Of a DNA stretch of 64,000 nt, positions 1 to 8,632 are shown piece after piece. How positions within the stretch are numbered: position 1 is the first letter of the stretch; every line of letters starts with the position of its first letter. The stretch lies in NCBI RefSeq assembly GCF_001634285.1, contig NZ_CP015438.1:2678001-2742000 (forward strand), given 5' to 3'. The stretch comes from Anoxybacillus amylolyticus. Its GTDB lineage: Bacteria > Bacillota > Bacilli > Bacillales > Anoxybacillaceae. The translations under genes were made by a program, and so were the position numbers. The notes below the pieces were generated by a model. That model did not search any database. It was not told the DNA's origin and saw only the letters and a list, made by a program, of their open reading frames with translations.

Positions 1-272
1 AACTCTTCAATTTGCAGCATCAGTTGTTTTTCAAATTTTTCCCGCGCAGACAACGTGTCGTCGGTTGTTACTTGTTCTAACTTTTGAAACAACATTTCGT
101 AATGATAACGAAAAATAGAAAGGGCAATTTCCTCTTTTGATTTAAAATAGTTGTAAATCGAACCTTTTGCCATTCCGCTTTGCTCGGCAATTTCTTGCAT
201 CGATGTGGCATGGTATCCTTTTTGGGCAAACAATTTCATGGCTGCTTGAATGATCGTTTCTTTTTTGCTCAA
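1..272 (-). CDS. TetR/AcrR-family transcriptional regulator, C-terminus beyond the window
   Basis: Reads right to left and runs off the left edge; only about the first 90 residues are present. They form a typical TetR DNA-binding domain: SKKETIIQAAMKLF, then QEIAEQSGMAKGSIYNYFKSK as the helix-turn-helix. I place the start at a TTG (270-272), because a strong Shine-Dalgarno (AAGGAAGGGA) sits just upstream of it and no ATG fits. The gene lies immediately downstream of an RND exporter in the same orientation and is likely its repressor. The YerO/YerP(SwrC) pair of B. subtilis is the closest parallel I know. The ligand-binding domain is not visible, so the inducer cannot be guessed. Confidence 0.88.
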   Translation of the reverse strand, partial: MSKKETIIQAAMKLFAQKGYHATSMQEIAEQSGMAKGSIYNYFKSKEEIALSIFRYHYEMLFQKLEQVTTDDTLSAREKFEKQLMLQIEE

Positions 273-306
273 CGTTGTCCCTTCCTTACCTCTAGTTTCT
301 TCGTTT

Positions 307-315
307 ATTATAGCA
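307..315 (-). promoter_or_regulatory. Extended -10 promoter for the TetR gene
   Basis: On the minus strand the sequence reads TGCTATAAT, a perfect -10 hexamer with the TGn extension (TATAAT at 307-312). It ends about 35 bases before the TTG start at 272. No good -35 box is seen, which is usual for extended -10 promoters. The regulator can therefore be transcribed separately from the exporter upstream. Confidence 0.55.
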
Positions 316-320
316 TAAGA

Positions 321-343
321 GGCTGACTCGATTTGAGCCAGCC
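321..343 (-). terminator. Hairpin terminator after the RND exporter
   Basis: On the minus strand GGCTGGCTC pairs with GAGTCAGCC (one G-U pair) across a five-base loop, just after the exporter stop codon. The following T-rich run is short, so termination may be partial. Confidence 0.5.
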
Positions 344-349
344 TATCAT

Positions 350-3300
350 TTATGCACTTCGTTCTTTTTTCACTTGGCGGAAGAAAAATAGTTCGTACAT
401 TACCGGAATAATAACAAGCGTTAACAATGTCGATGACGTTAGTCCACCGATGACCGTAATGGCTAGACCTTTCGAAATCAACGTTCCCGACGCTTTCGTG
501 AGCGCCAATGGAATAAGCGATGTAATCGTCGCAAACGCCGTCATTAAAATCGGACGCAATCTCGTTTTTCCAGCTTCAATTAGGGCATCCCGTACTGTCA
601 TTCCTTTTTGCTCACGATTTTGTCCGATCCGATCAACAAGTACAATCGCATTTGTCGTCACAATTCCAATCAGCATTAATAGCCCTATCATCACGCTCAC
701 TGACATCGGTTCATGAGCGACATACAAGCCGAGTAACGAACCAATTGGCACAAAAATTAAAGCGGACAAAATAATGAACGGAATTCTCGCCTTGCCGAAC
801 GTAATCAACATCGTAATATACACTAAACCAATCGCTACGATCATTGCTAAACCAAGCTGGCGGAACGTTTCCACTGTGTCATCGCTGCCACCGCCTCCTT
901 CAAACGAAACATCTTTCGGCAGCTTCACCTCTTTTTTCACATGGTCGATAACATCTTGTGTGACTTTTTGAATATTATCGCCAACAATTTGCGCGGATAC
1001 ACGAGCAAATACTTTTCCATCTAATTTTTGAATCGACGTATACGTATCCACTTCTTTCACGTCTGCAATCGCCGAAACTGGAACAAGACCGCGCTTTGTG
1101 AAAATAAGCGTATTTTTTAACGCATCAATAGAATCAATTCCTTTGTCGTACGACAACTGCACCGTCCGATCAATTCCATCAAGTTTGAGCGTTCCCACTT
1201 GAACTGGTCTCGTTGCATCGGCAATCGTCCCTAACACTTGGAAGCCAGACACGCCGTACTCCGCTGCTTTCGCTGGATCAATTTGGACAACGACTTGCTT
1301 TTGGTGATCGGCAAAGTTGTTTGTTACATATTTTAAATCTTTCCGCTTATTCATATAGTTTTCTACATCTTTTGCTGCTTTTTGCAATGATGCGAGATCG
1401 TTTGAATACAAGTCGATATTGACATCGTTGTTAGAAGGCGGTCCACCAGAGCTAAGCTCCTGCACACCGACTTTTGTTCCTTTTGCTTCTTCGTCCACAA
1501 TCGATTGCATGTTTTTCTCAAGCGTTTTAATAAATCGTGTGACGTTGACACCTTCTTTTAAGCGAATGAAATAGTTCGCTTGGTTCGACCGTTTCAGTCC
1601 TGTGCGGAAATCGCGGCTTCCAACACCTGCTGTCACATCTTTAATTTCTTTTTGATTAGCAAACATTTTTTCTATTTTCAACGACACGTCGTTCGTTTTT
1701 TCAAGCGACGTAGAGGACGGCAGTTCAATGCTAGCAACAAGCGTCTTTTGCTCTTCGTTCGGCAAGAATGTGAACCCTAGCTTCGGAACGAGGGCAAACG
1801 AACCGACAAGAAGAACGACAGATAATGCTAAAACAATGACTTTATGATTTAGCGACCAAGCAATGACGCGCCCGTAAAACCGTTGCAATGCGCCTTCTTT
1901 TTCTTCTGGAGGCACTTTTTTAAACGAAAATTTCGCTAAAACTGGAACAATTGTAACAGCGACGATAAGGGATAAAAAGAGCGAAAAAACAATCGTTAAA
2001 GCAAATGGCAAGAAAAATTCACCTGTAATGCCGCCGACAAACCCGAGCGGCAAAAAGACGACGACCGTCGTAATCGTAGAAGACGTGATCGCTTTTAAAA
2101 TTTCTTTCGTCGAATCTTGCACAAGTTCATCGTTCATGCCTGTTTTCGATTTGCGCACACGTCGGAAAATATTTTCAATGACAACGATGCTGTCGTCAAC
2201 AACGCGACCAACGGCAACCGCCATACCACCGAGCGTCATCACGTTCAACGATATATCTAAGCGGTGTAAGAAAATCGACGAAACAATTAAAGAGAGCGGA
2301 ATAGAGATAATCGCAATGATCGTTGCCCGTACATTCCGTAAAAAGACAAGCACGGCAATCGACGCAAACAATGCGCCTAACAATCCTTCCCGCACAAGCG
2401 ATTCCACCGACTTTTTAATTCCTTCTGCCGAATCAAAGCCAATCGCATAATGGAATTCATCTTTATGGGCGTTTAATACCTTAATCACTTTGTCTGCCAC
2501 TTCGACCGTGTTGGCATCTTGTTTTTTCGTAACTGCCATGGACAATGACTCTTTTAAATCGTAACGTGTTTTTTCCGGCTGGTCTGTAATCGTTTCAATT
2601 GTTGCGATGTCTTTTAGTTTTAGCAGTGGCGTAGCCTGCATCACTCGGCCTTGGAACGCCGGTGTCATCGTTTGTGCCATCGGCGACGTTAATGTCATGT
2701 TCTCAAGCGCTTGGACAGTATCGAGCTTTTCTTGCACACGCACCGGAATTTGTAACGTATCTGTATTCACATTCCCGGCTGGGAACGACAAAAACTTTTC
2801 ATTAATTTGGTCTTTTACTTGTGATAACGTCAGTCCTGCTCGTGCTGCTTTTTGTTTGTCGATGGTAATTTGCACAACTTCCTCTTTCATCCCACCGACC
2901 GACACAGAGTTAATGCCGTTAATTTTATTGAGTTCTGGAATGACATCCCGTTCTAATACTTTTTGTAAATCAACCCCTTGTTTTGCAAAGAGCGAAATGT
3001 TAAAAATAGGGAATGTCCCAAACGAAAAACGATTAATTTTTGTTTGCACGTTATCCGGAAGTTTTGTATCTTTAATGATTGTATCAACTTGCCGTTCCAT
3101 GTCTTTCATATCGGTATGGAACGGAAACTCAAGGTTAATAATAGAGATACTCTCATAAGAAGAGCTTTGCATTTTTTTAATGCCTTCTATCGACTTAAAT
3201 TTTTCTTCTAGCTTGGAAGTAACTTGCTCGTTAATGTCTTCCGGAGAAGCGCCTGGATAAACGACTTCAATCGATAGTTGCGGAAATTCAATGTTCGGCA

Positions 3301-3412
3301 ATAAATCGACCTTTAAAGATGAAAAAGAATACAGTCCTCCTAAAATAAGCAGAAATGAAATAATAAACACCGCAACCGCATTTTTTAAGCTAAACCGTGT
3401 TAAAAAATTCAT
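350..3412 (-). CDS. AcrB/SwrC-type RND multidrug or lipopeptide exporter
   Basis: A 1020-residue inner-membrane proton-driven exporter of the RND superfamily. Features are an N-terminal membrane helix (residues about 12-35), two large extracytoplasmic porter loops, and two blocks of membrane helices. The first block contains GGMAVAVGRVVDDSIVV with the paired aspartates needed for proton relay. I choose the ATG at 3412, preceded by AAGGAAGGG, over the upstream alternative start. In B. subtilis the family member SwrC (YerP) exports surfactin and supports swarming. Gram-positive members work without a TolC channel. It lies upstream of a TetR gene and behind a palindromic operator-like site, so it is probably induced by its own substrates. 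The substrate cannot be told from sequence. Confidence 0.93.
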   Translation of the reverse strand: MNFLTRFSLKNAVAVFIISFLLILGGLYSFSSLKVDLLPNIEFPQLSIEVVYPGASPEDINEQVTSKLEEKFKSIEGIKKMQSSSYESISIINLEFPFHTDMKDMERQVDTIIKDTKLPDNVQTKINRFSFGTFPIFNISLFAKQGVDLQKVLERDVIPELNKINGINSVSVGGMKEEVVQITIDKQKAARAGLTLSQVKDQINEKFLSFPAGNVNTDTLQIPVRVQEKLDTVQALENMTLTSPMAQTMTPAFQGRVMQATPLLKLKDIATIETITDQPEKTRYDLKESLSMAVTKKQDANTVEVADKVIKVLNAHKDEFHYAIGFDSAEGIKKSVESLVREGLLGALFASIAVLVFLRNVRATIIAIISIPLSLIVSSIFLHRLDISLNVMTLGGMAVAVGRVVDDSIVVIENIFRRVRKSKTGMNDELVQDSTKEILKAITSSTITTVVVFLPLGFVGGITGEFFLPFALTIVFSLFLSLIVAVTIVPVLAKFSFKKVPPEEKEGALQRFYGRVIAWSLNHKVIVLALSVVLLVGSFALVPKLGFTFLPNEEQKTLVASIELPSSTSLEKTNDVSLKIEKMFANQKEIKDVTAGVGSRDFRTGLKRSNQANYFIRLKEGVNVTRFIKTLEKNMQSIVDEEAKGTKVGVQELSSGGPPSNNDVNIDLYSNDLASLQKAAKDVENYMNKRKDLKYVTNNFADHQKQVVVQIDPAKAAEYGVSGFQVLGTIADATRPVQVGTLKLDGIDRTVQLSYDKGIDSIDALKNTLIFTKRGLVPVSAIADVKEVDTYTSIQKLDGKVFARVSAQIVGDNIQKVTQDVIDHVKKEVKLPKDVSFEGGGGSDDTVETFRQLGLAMIVAIGLVYITMLITFGKARIPFIILSALIFVPIGSLLGLYVAHEPMSVSVMIGLLMLIGIVTTNAIVLVDRIGQNREQKGMTVRDALIEAGKTRLRPILMTAFATITSLIPLALTKASGTLISKGLAITVIGGLTSSTLLTLVIIPVMYELFFFRQVKKERSA

Positions 3413-3442
3413 CGTTCCCTTCCTTTCTATTGTCATATGTAG

Positions 3443-3481
3443 ACTGACCGTTTGTTTTTATATAAATATGACTGAACGGTC
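3443..3481. promoter_or_regulatory. Putative TetR-family operator upstream of the RND exporter
   Basis: ACTGACCGTT (3443-3452) and ACTGAACGGT (3471-3480) repeat around an AT-rich spacer. The inner words GACCGTT (3446-3452) and AACGGTC (3475-3481) are perfect inverted copies. TetR-family operators often have this form. It sits 30-70 bases upstream of the exporter start, where a bound repressor would block transcription. Confidence 0.5.
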
Positions 3482-3630
3482 GTTATATTATGACTATAAA
3501 TGATTGTGCGTATTTTTTCAACTATTTTCCTCACCTCCCCACTCTCTATCGTACTGTCCAACCAAACGGTTCCATCATGTACTCCCAGATTATTTTATTT
3601 ACGACTTGCGACTTATTTTTATTCCAAATA

Positions 3631-3664
3631 AAACAGGGCTGTCCATTTCGACAAGCCCTGTTTA
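3631..3664 (-). terminator. Rho-independent terminator after tcdA
   Basis: AAACAGGGCT (3631-3640) pairs with AGCCCTGTTT (3654-3663) across a short loop. On the minus strand the hairpin is followed by TTTATTTGG. It lies two bases past the tcdA stop codon. Confidence 0.8.
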
Positions 3665-3665
3665 C

Positions 3666-4430
3666 TTACTCTTCCCCCACTCGGTAAATTTTTACGTCTT
3701 TTAACAACTCGCGAACGACGTAAGAAGCCATAATCAGTCCAGCGACAGACGGCACGAACGCGTTCGAAGACGGCGGCATTTTCGCCTTGCGGATTGTCGC
3801 TTCGTCGTTGCCAACTTCTTTGCGCACTTCTTCGCGAATAATAATTGGTTTTTCGTCGGAAAACACGACGGGAATTCCTTTTTTAATTCCTTCTTTCCGT
3901 AGTTGCGCCCGAATCACTTTGGCGATTGGATCGGTATGCGTTTTAGAAATATCAGCGATGCGGAAGCGAGTTGGATCCATTTTATTTGCTGCCCCCATGC
4001 TCGAAATGATCGGGATGTTTCGTTTTAAACATTCTTTCATTAAATGGATTTTATACGTAATCGTATCGGAAGCGTCAATGACAAAATCTAAGCCATAGCT
4101 AAAAAATTGTTCATACGTTTCTTCCGTATAAAACATTTTCAGCGCAATCACTTCGCATTCGGGATTAATGTCCGTAATACGTTCTTTCATTACATCCACT
4201 TTCGGTTTGCCAACTGTTGAAAGAAGTGCATGGATTTGCCGGTTAATGTTTGTAATATCGACATCGTCTTTATCGACGAGCACAAGCCGACCAACTCCCG
4301 AACGAGCGAGCGCTTCGACAGCAAATGAACCTACTCCACCAATTCCTAATACAGCGACGGTTGCATGTTTTAACTTTTCTAATCCTTCTTTTCCAATCGC
4401 TAATTCATTGCGTGAAAACTGATGCAGCAT
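3666..4430 (-). CDS. tcdA: tRNA threonylcarbamoyladenosine dehydratase (YrvM/TcdA, ThiF/E1 family)
   Basis: 254 residues. An ATP-dependent E1-like enzyme that cyclises t6A37 to ct6A in ANN-reading tRNAs. The nucleotide-binding motif VLGIGGVGSFAVEALARSG starts near residue 26, followed by the acidic strand end VLVDKDDVD and by NINRQIHAL, as in the ThiF/MoeB/TcdA family. The ATG at 4430 follows GGAGGGTG at good spacing and gives MLHQFSRNELA, the family's usual beginning. An upstream in-frame ATG at 4454 is less likely. The neighbouring 6S RNA gene and aspS match the B. subtilis aspS-yrvM arrangement. Confidence 0.9.
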   Translation of the reverse strand: MLHQFSRNELAIGKEGLEKLKHATVAVLGIGGVGSFAVEALARSGVGRLVLVDKDDVDITNINRQIHALLSTVGKPKVDVMKERITDINPECEVIALKMFYTEETYEQFFSYGLDFVIDASDTITYKIHLMKECLKRNIPIISSMGAANKMDPTRFRIADISKTHTDPIAKVIRAQLRKEGIKKGIPVVFSDEKPIIIREEVRKEVGNDEATIRKAKMPPSSNAFVPSVAGLIMASYVVRELLKDVKIYRVGEE

Positions 4431-4520
4431 GACACCCTCCATCACATGTATCATTTTTGTACCGCTACTATCCTACACGATTAAAGTAAGTATTTCAATC
4501 GGATTTTTTCTTGACAAAAC

Positions 4521-4757
4521 AAAAACCCTTATGTAAAGCATGTGCTTCACATAAGGGATTCATTCGGAGTTGGAAGTCCCAATCGTGCCGTCGATGCCTT
4601 CGTTTTGAACCCGCTCCCAGCAGGTGGGTGCTCTGTTTCAACCATTGCACGTCCTCAAATGGAGGCATGTACGCCGCTTGAAAACTCCGAGCTCCCGTAT
4701 AACTTATTGTTCGGTCAAAACAATAAGGTTATACGACGAACACATCAGGACTATTCT
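4521..4757 (-). ncRNA. ssrS: 6S RNA (6S-1/BsrA type)
   Basis: In B. subtilis the 6S-1 RNA gene lies in the aspS-yrvM spacer, and this non-coding interval is that spacer on the same strand. The transcript begins near AGTCCTGATGTG (minus strand, 4752 downward). It contains TTTTGACCGAACAATAAG and GGAGCTCGGAGTTT, words I recognise from Bacillus 6S-1, and it folds as a long imperfect rod. It ends in a strong hairpin with a U-run. 6S RNA mimics an open promoter, binds the housekeeping sigma-A holoenzyme and represses many promoters in stationary phase. Small open frames on the plus strand here are chance. Confidence 0.88.
4526..4557 (-). terminator. Terminator of 6S RNA
   Basis: CCCTTATGT (4526-4534) pairs with ACATAAGGG (4549-4557), with further pairing in the inner stem. 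On the minus strand it is followed by TTTTTGTTTTG. Confidence 0.85.
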
Positions 4758-4764
4758 TGAATGT

Positions 4765-4793
4765 ATCATAGCACATTTTTTCTTCTTTTTCAA
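4765..4793 (-). promoter_or_regulatory. Sigma-A promoter of 6S RNA
   Basis: Minus strand TTGAAA (4788-4793), a 17-base spacer, then TATGAT (4765-4770). Initiation about seven bases later falls at the expected 5' end of the RNA. Confidence 0.8.
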
Positions 4794-4825
4794 TGAACAG
4801 ACTTGTTACTTTTTCATGACACACG

Positions 4826-6607
4826 TTACACGCGACTGACATTTTCTGTTTTGATCGCTAAATGCAATTCTTCAAGCTGGCTTTCGCTCACTTCGCCCGG
4901 TGCATCAGTTAATAAGCAGCTTGCGCTTGCTGTTTTCGGGAAAGCAATCGTATCGCGCAAGTTCGTGCGCCCAGCAAGAAGCATGACAAGTCGGTCAAGC
5001 CCGAGCGCAATGCCACCATGCGGCGGAGTGCCGTATTCAAACGCCTCGAGTAAAAAGCCAAACTGCGCACGCGCTTCTTCTTCCGTAAACCCGAGCACTT
5101 GAAACATTTTTTCCTGCACGTCACGCTCAAAAATCCGTAGTGAGCCACCACCTAACTCATAACCGTTTAACACAAGATCGTAAGCTTGGGCACGAACCGA
5201 TGCTGGGTCAGTAGAAAGCTTTTCTAAGTCTTCTCGCACCGGCATCGTAAACGGATGGTGCGCTGCATAATATCGCCCTTCTTCTTCATCGTACTCTAAC
5301 AGCGGCCAATCCGTAATCCATAAGAAATGGAACGTTGTTTCATCGATGAGTTTTAATTCTTTGCCAAGCTTCAGCCGTAACGCTCCGAGCGCATCAGCAA
5401 CGACCGTCTTTTTATCTGCCACAAATAAAAGCAAATCACCTGTTTCCGCAGCAAGCGCCTCGATAAGCCGTTCTTGCTCTAGTTCTGCAAAAAATTTGGA
5501 AATCGGTCCTTTAAGCCCATCTTCTTCAACTTTTAGCCACGCTAATCCTTTCGCCCCGTAACGGGCAACAAATTCGGTCAAGCCGTCAATATCTTTACGG
5601 GAATATTTGTCTGCGGCTCCTTTTACGTTGATTGCTTTTACTTGACCGCCGGTTTCTACTGCATTCGCAAACACTTTAAAGCCGCTTGTTTTCACCTGTT
5701 CAGACACATCGACTAATTCCATACCAAAGCGCGTATCCGGCTTGTCCGAGCCGTACCGAGCAATCGCTTCGTCGTACGAAAGGCGCGGGAACGGAAGCGA
5801 GACGTCAATTCCTTTTGCCACTTTCATGACGCGCGCCATCATTCGCTCGACCATCGCGATAATTTCTTCTTGGCTCATAAACGATGTTTCAATATCGACT
5901 TGTGTAAACTCCGGCTGGCGGTCTGCCCGCAAATCTTCATCGCGGAAACAGCGCGCAATTTGATAATAACGCTCAAAGCCACCAACCATTAACAATTGTT
6001 TAAAAATTTGCGGCGATTGCGGCAGCGCATAAAATTCCCCTGGATGAACACGGCTTGGTACTAAGTAGTCGCGCGCACCTTCTGGCGTGCTTTTCGTCAA
6101 AATCGGCGTTTCTACTTCTAAAAAGCCTTCTTCGTCTAAAAAATCGCGAATCGCCTTCGTTACTTGATGGCGCATTTTAAACGTCTGGAACATCACAGGG
6201 CGACGCAAATCTAAGTAGCGATATTTTAAGCGCACATCTTCAGCAACGTCAGTGTCATCGGCAATCGTAAATGGCGGTGTTTTCGCCTCGTTTAAAATCG
6301 TTACGCGCTCGACATGCACTTCAATCTTTCCGGTCGGCAAATTCGGATTCACTTGTCCTTCCTCGCGGCGGACGACAACGCCTTCTACATCTAGCACATA
6401 TTCGCTACGAATCGTTTCCGCGACGCGAATTGCTTCTTCAGATACATCTGGGCTAAAGACAATTTGTACAATGCCCGTACGGTCGCGCAAGTCGATAAAA
6501 ATCAACCCACCAAGGTCCCGACGTCGTTGCACCCATCCTTTTAAGGTCACTTTTTCGCCAACTGCTCGTTCGCTAACTTCGCCACAATAATACGTCCTTC
6601 CAAACAT
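4826..6607 (-). CDS. aspS: Aspartyl-tRNA synthetase
   Basis: 593 residues, the normal length for a bacterial class II AspRS. An N-terminal OB-fold anticodon-binding domain ([20 protein letters not shown]) is followed by the catalytic core. Motif 2 has [16 protein letters not shown], a bacterial GAD insertion domain lies in the middle, and motif 3 is [12 protein letters not shown]. It charges tRNA-Asp in the cytoplasm. The start at 6607 has AGGAGGG upstream. It follows hisS by 11 bases, forming a hisS-aspS operon under a T-box leader. Confidence 0.97.
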   Translation of the reverse strand: MFGRTYYCGEVSERAVGEKVTLKGWVQRRRDLGGLIFIDLRDRTGIVQIVFSPDVSEEAIRVAETIRSEYVLDVEGVVVRREEGQVNPNLPTGKIEVHVERVTILNEAKTPPFTIADDTDVAEDVRLKYRYLDLRRPVMFQTFKMRHQVTKAIRDFLDEEGFLEVETPILTKSTPEGARDYLVPSRVHPGEFYALPQSPQIFKQLLMVGGFERYYQIARCFRDEDLRADRQPEFTQVDIETSFMSQEEIIAMVERMMARVMKVAKGIDVSLPFPRLSYDEAIARYGSDKPDTRFGMELVDVSEQVKTSGFKVFANAVETGGQVKAINVKGAADKYSRKDIDGLTEFVARYGAKGLAWLKVEEDGLKGPISKFFAELEQERLIEALAAETGDLLLFVADKKTVVADALGALRLKLGKELKLIDETTFHFLWITDWPLLEYDEEEGRYYAAHHPFTMPVREDLEKLSTDPASVRAQAYDLVLNGYELGGGSLRIFERDVQEKMFQVLGFTEEEARAQFGFLLEAFEYGTPPHGGIALGLDRLVMLLAGRTNLRDTIAFPKTASASCLLTDAPGEVSESQLEELHLAIKTENVSRV

Positions 6608-6618
6608 CCAAATCCCTC

Positions 6619-7890
6619 CTATACTAGAGCTTGTTTGACATATTCTACAAAGGAAGCGAGCGACACTTCTGTTTGTTCGCCCGTTTGCATATTTTTTACA
6701 TTAATCACTTGCTTTTCGAGCTCATCGTCGCCAAGGATCGCGACATATTGCGCGTTTAGACGATCAGCCGCTTTTAGCTGCGCCTTTACTTTCCGGTCTT
6801 GATAGTCTTTTTCTGCAGCGATACCCGCTTGGCGCAACGCATGAACAAGCACGGTCACTTCCTCTTTCGCTTTCTCGCCTAACGAAACGACGTAACAACC
6901 GAGCGTAGTTTCTAATGGCAATGAAATGCCTTCTGCTTGTAATGCCGCGAGCAACCGTTCAATGCTCAGTGCAAAACCAATACCTGGTGTTTCTGGCCCG
7001 CCAATTTCTTGCACAAGCCCGTTATAGCGACCGCCTCCACATAACGTCGTAATCGCTCCAAATCCTTCCGCCTCACTCATAATTTCAAACGCCGTATGGT
7101 TATAATAATCCAACCCACGAACGAGGCGAGGGTCTACTTCAAATGAGATCCCTAATTTTGTCAAATACGTCTGCACTTTCGCAAAATATGTCCGCGACGA
7201 TTCATTTAAGTAATCTAAAATGGATGGAGCCGTTGCCATCAATTCGTGATCACGGTCTTTTTTGCAATCTAAAATGCGCATTGGATTTTTTTCCAAGCGT
7301 GTTTGGCAGTCTGCACAAAATTCGCCAATTCTTTCTTTGAAATGGTCAATAAGCGCTTGACGATGTGCTTTTCTGCTCTCAACATCACCGAGGCTATTAA
7401 TAACGAGCTTTAGTTTCTTTAAGCCGAGCGACTGATAAAGATCCATTGCCAATGCAATGACTTCGGCGTCGATTGCTGGGTCGTTGCTTCCAAGCGCTTC
7501 GACGCCAAACTGCACAAATTGACGAAAACGCCCAGCTTGCGGTCGCTCGTAACGAAACATCGGTCCGATGTAATAGAGCTTCACTGGCTGGTTTGGCTGA
7601 CCATACATTTTATGTTCCACGAACGACCGAACAACAGCTGCCGTTCCTTCTGGACGAAGCGTGATACTTCGACCGCCGCGGTCTTCAAACGTATACATTT
7701 CCTTTTGCACGATATCAGTCGTATCACCGACGCCCCGTAAAAATAATTCCGTATGCTCAAACATTGGTGTGCGAATTTCTTGATAATTATAGCGGCGGCA
7801 AAGATCGCGCGCTAGTTGTTCAATATATTGCCATTTCTCCACTTCCCCTGGCAAAATATCTTGCGTCCCTCTCGGAATTTGAAATGACAT
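6619..7890 (-). CDS. hisS: Histidyl-tRNA synthetase
   Basis: 423 residues, class II synthetase that charges tRNA-His. It begins [14 protein letters not shown], the conserved N-terminus. Motif 2 is [20 protein letters not shown], the histidine-binding loops are [14 protein letters not shown] and [10 protein letters not shown], and a C-terminal anticodon-binding domain completes it. I trim the upstream in-frame extension and use the ATG at 7890, preceded by AGGAGGATG. First gene of the hisS-aspS operon; the 130-base space upstream leads into the T-box terminator. Confidence 0.97.
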   Translation of the reverse strand: MSFQIPRGTQDILPGEVEKWQYIEQLARDLCRRYNYQEIRTPMFEHTELFLRGVGDTTDIVQKEMYTFEDRGGRSITLRPEGTAAVVRSFVEHKMYGQPNQPVKLYYIGPMFRYERPQAGRFRQFVQFGVEALGSNDPAIDAEVIALAMDLYQSLGLKKLKLVINSLGDVESRKAHRQALIDHFKERIGEFCADCQTRLEKNPMRILDCKKDRDHELMATAPSILDYLNESSRTYFAKVQTYLTKLGISFEVDPRLVRGLDYYNHTAFEIMSEAEGFGAITTLCGGGRYNGLVQEIGGPETPGIGFALSIERLLAALQAEGISLPLETTLGCYVVSLGEKAKEEVTVLVHALRQAGIAAEKDYQDRKVKAQLKAADRLNAQYVAILGDDELEKQVINVKNMQTGEQTEVSLASFVEYVKQALV

Positions 7891-8020
7891 CCTACATCCT
7901 CCTGCTTCTATGTAAAGTAAAAAAAGCATCTTGCCAATCAGAAAAGCTTGTGTTCAGCCATATGATTCTATGTTTTTTAGTAAAATAATGGATAATCAAC
8001 ACTCATGTTCTGATAGCATA

Positions 8021-8281
8021 AAAAAACTCCCTTCCCTATGCAAAAACATAGGGACGAGAGTATACCCCGTGGTGCCACCCTAATTGAAGCAACTGCTTCC
8101 ACTTTGTCCTGATAACGCCAGGTGCGCGTTCCCTTCTACTAGCCACAGCGTTCAAAGAGAAACCTACGGAGTGTTCGTTCGTTAAGTCATCATGGAGAAA
8201 TGCTTACAGCCTACGGCATTTCCTCTCTGGCCATGTGTACTCTTAACTACTTTTCTCCATCATCGGCTTTTCCCAATTTTA
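8021..8281 (-). promoter_or_regulatory. T-box leader of the hisS-aspS operon
   Basis: The minus strand carries the T-box core GGGTGGCACCACGG (8067-8080). Ahead of it is a stem I region with an AGTA bulge and a GTTAAG/CTTAAC helix enclosing the specifier loop. Behind it is a factor-independent terminator. Uncharged tRNA pairing with the leader favours an antiterminator and turns on synthetase expression. The specifier loop's 3' strand reads ATGACTTAAC after CCATG. GAC (Asp, 8186-8188) is the better-placed triplet, but CAT (His) is also close by, so I leave the cognate tRNA open. Confidence 0.9.
8026..8061 (-). terminator. T-box regulated terminator
   Basis: Minus strand: ACTCTCGTCCCTATG and CATAGGGAAGGGAGT form a long stem followed by seven T residues. 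This is the leader terminator that competes with the antiterminator containing the T-box core. Confidence 0.85.
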
Positions 8282-8287
8282 TTTTTT

Positions 8288-8316
8288 ATGTTACGAATGA
8301 ATTTTCCGTTTGTCAA
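8288..8316 (-). promoter_or_regulatory. Sigma-A promoter of the hisS-aspS operon
   Basis: Minus strand TTGACA (8311-8316), 17-base spacer, TAACAT (8288-8293). It places the 5' end of the T-box leader near 8281. Confidence 0.75.
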
Positions 8317-8330
8317 GCGAGAAACCGTAT

Positions 8331-8516
8331 TTATGAACGAAACAGTTGCTTTTTTAACTTTTGGACGTCGCGAAGCGTCAATCCAAACTCTGATGCTAGC
8401 TCATAAGGCGTATAGTCCGGTTCTTTGCGGATAAATTCATGAAAATCGACATGAAACAGTTCGCCCCCCTTTTTATGAACGAACTCTCCCTTCTCACTAT
8501 TTCTCACAGTCGTCAT
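8331..8516 (-). CDS. Small putative helix-turn-helix protein (unknown function)
   Basis: 61 residues if it starts at the ATG at 8516. A GTG at 8507 (58 residues) has better Shine-Dalgarno spacing (AAAGGA) and may be the true start. The C-terminal half, YTPYELASEFGLTLRDVQKLKKQL, looks like a sigma-region-4-like or other HTH segment. The rest is basic and His/Asp-rich. It ends 15 bases before the hisS promoter's -35 box, so read-through from this gene could enter the T-box leader. B. subtilis has a similarly placed small gene near yrvJ, but I do not know its function. Confidence 0.65.
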   Translation of the reverse strand: MTTVRNSEKGEFVHKKGGELFHVDFHEFIRKEPDYTPYELASEFGLTLRDVQKLKKQLFRS

Positions 8517-8632
8517 CCTTTCATTTCAACATTCATTTTTTAATCTTTCCTGTTTAACAAAAAAATAAAAGGATTTTTTCATTTTTTATCGAATTATTAT
8601 GATTCCGACGACTAACGAAAGGAGGAGAAATT

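Noticed and set aside
2028-3158. Long plus-strand frames opposite the RND exporter
   Set aside because: Serine-rich antisense shadows of a strongly recognisable gene.
4542-4839. Two plus-strand open frames of about 72 codons
   Set aside because: They lie antisense to 6S RNA and its promoter, have no ribosome site, and the RNA gene fully explains the interval.
8192-8434. Plus-strand open frames of 68-80 codons
   Set aside because: Antisense to the T-box leader and its promoter; no ribosome site and low-complexity composition.
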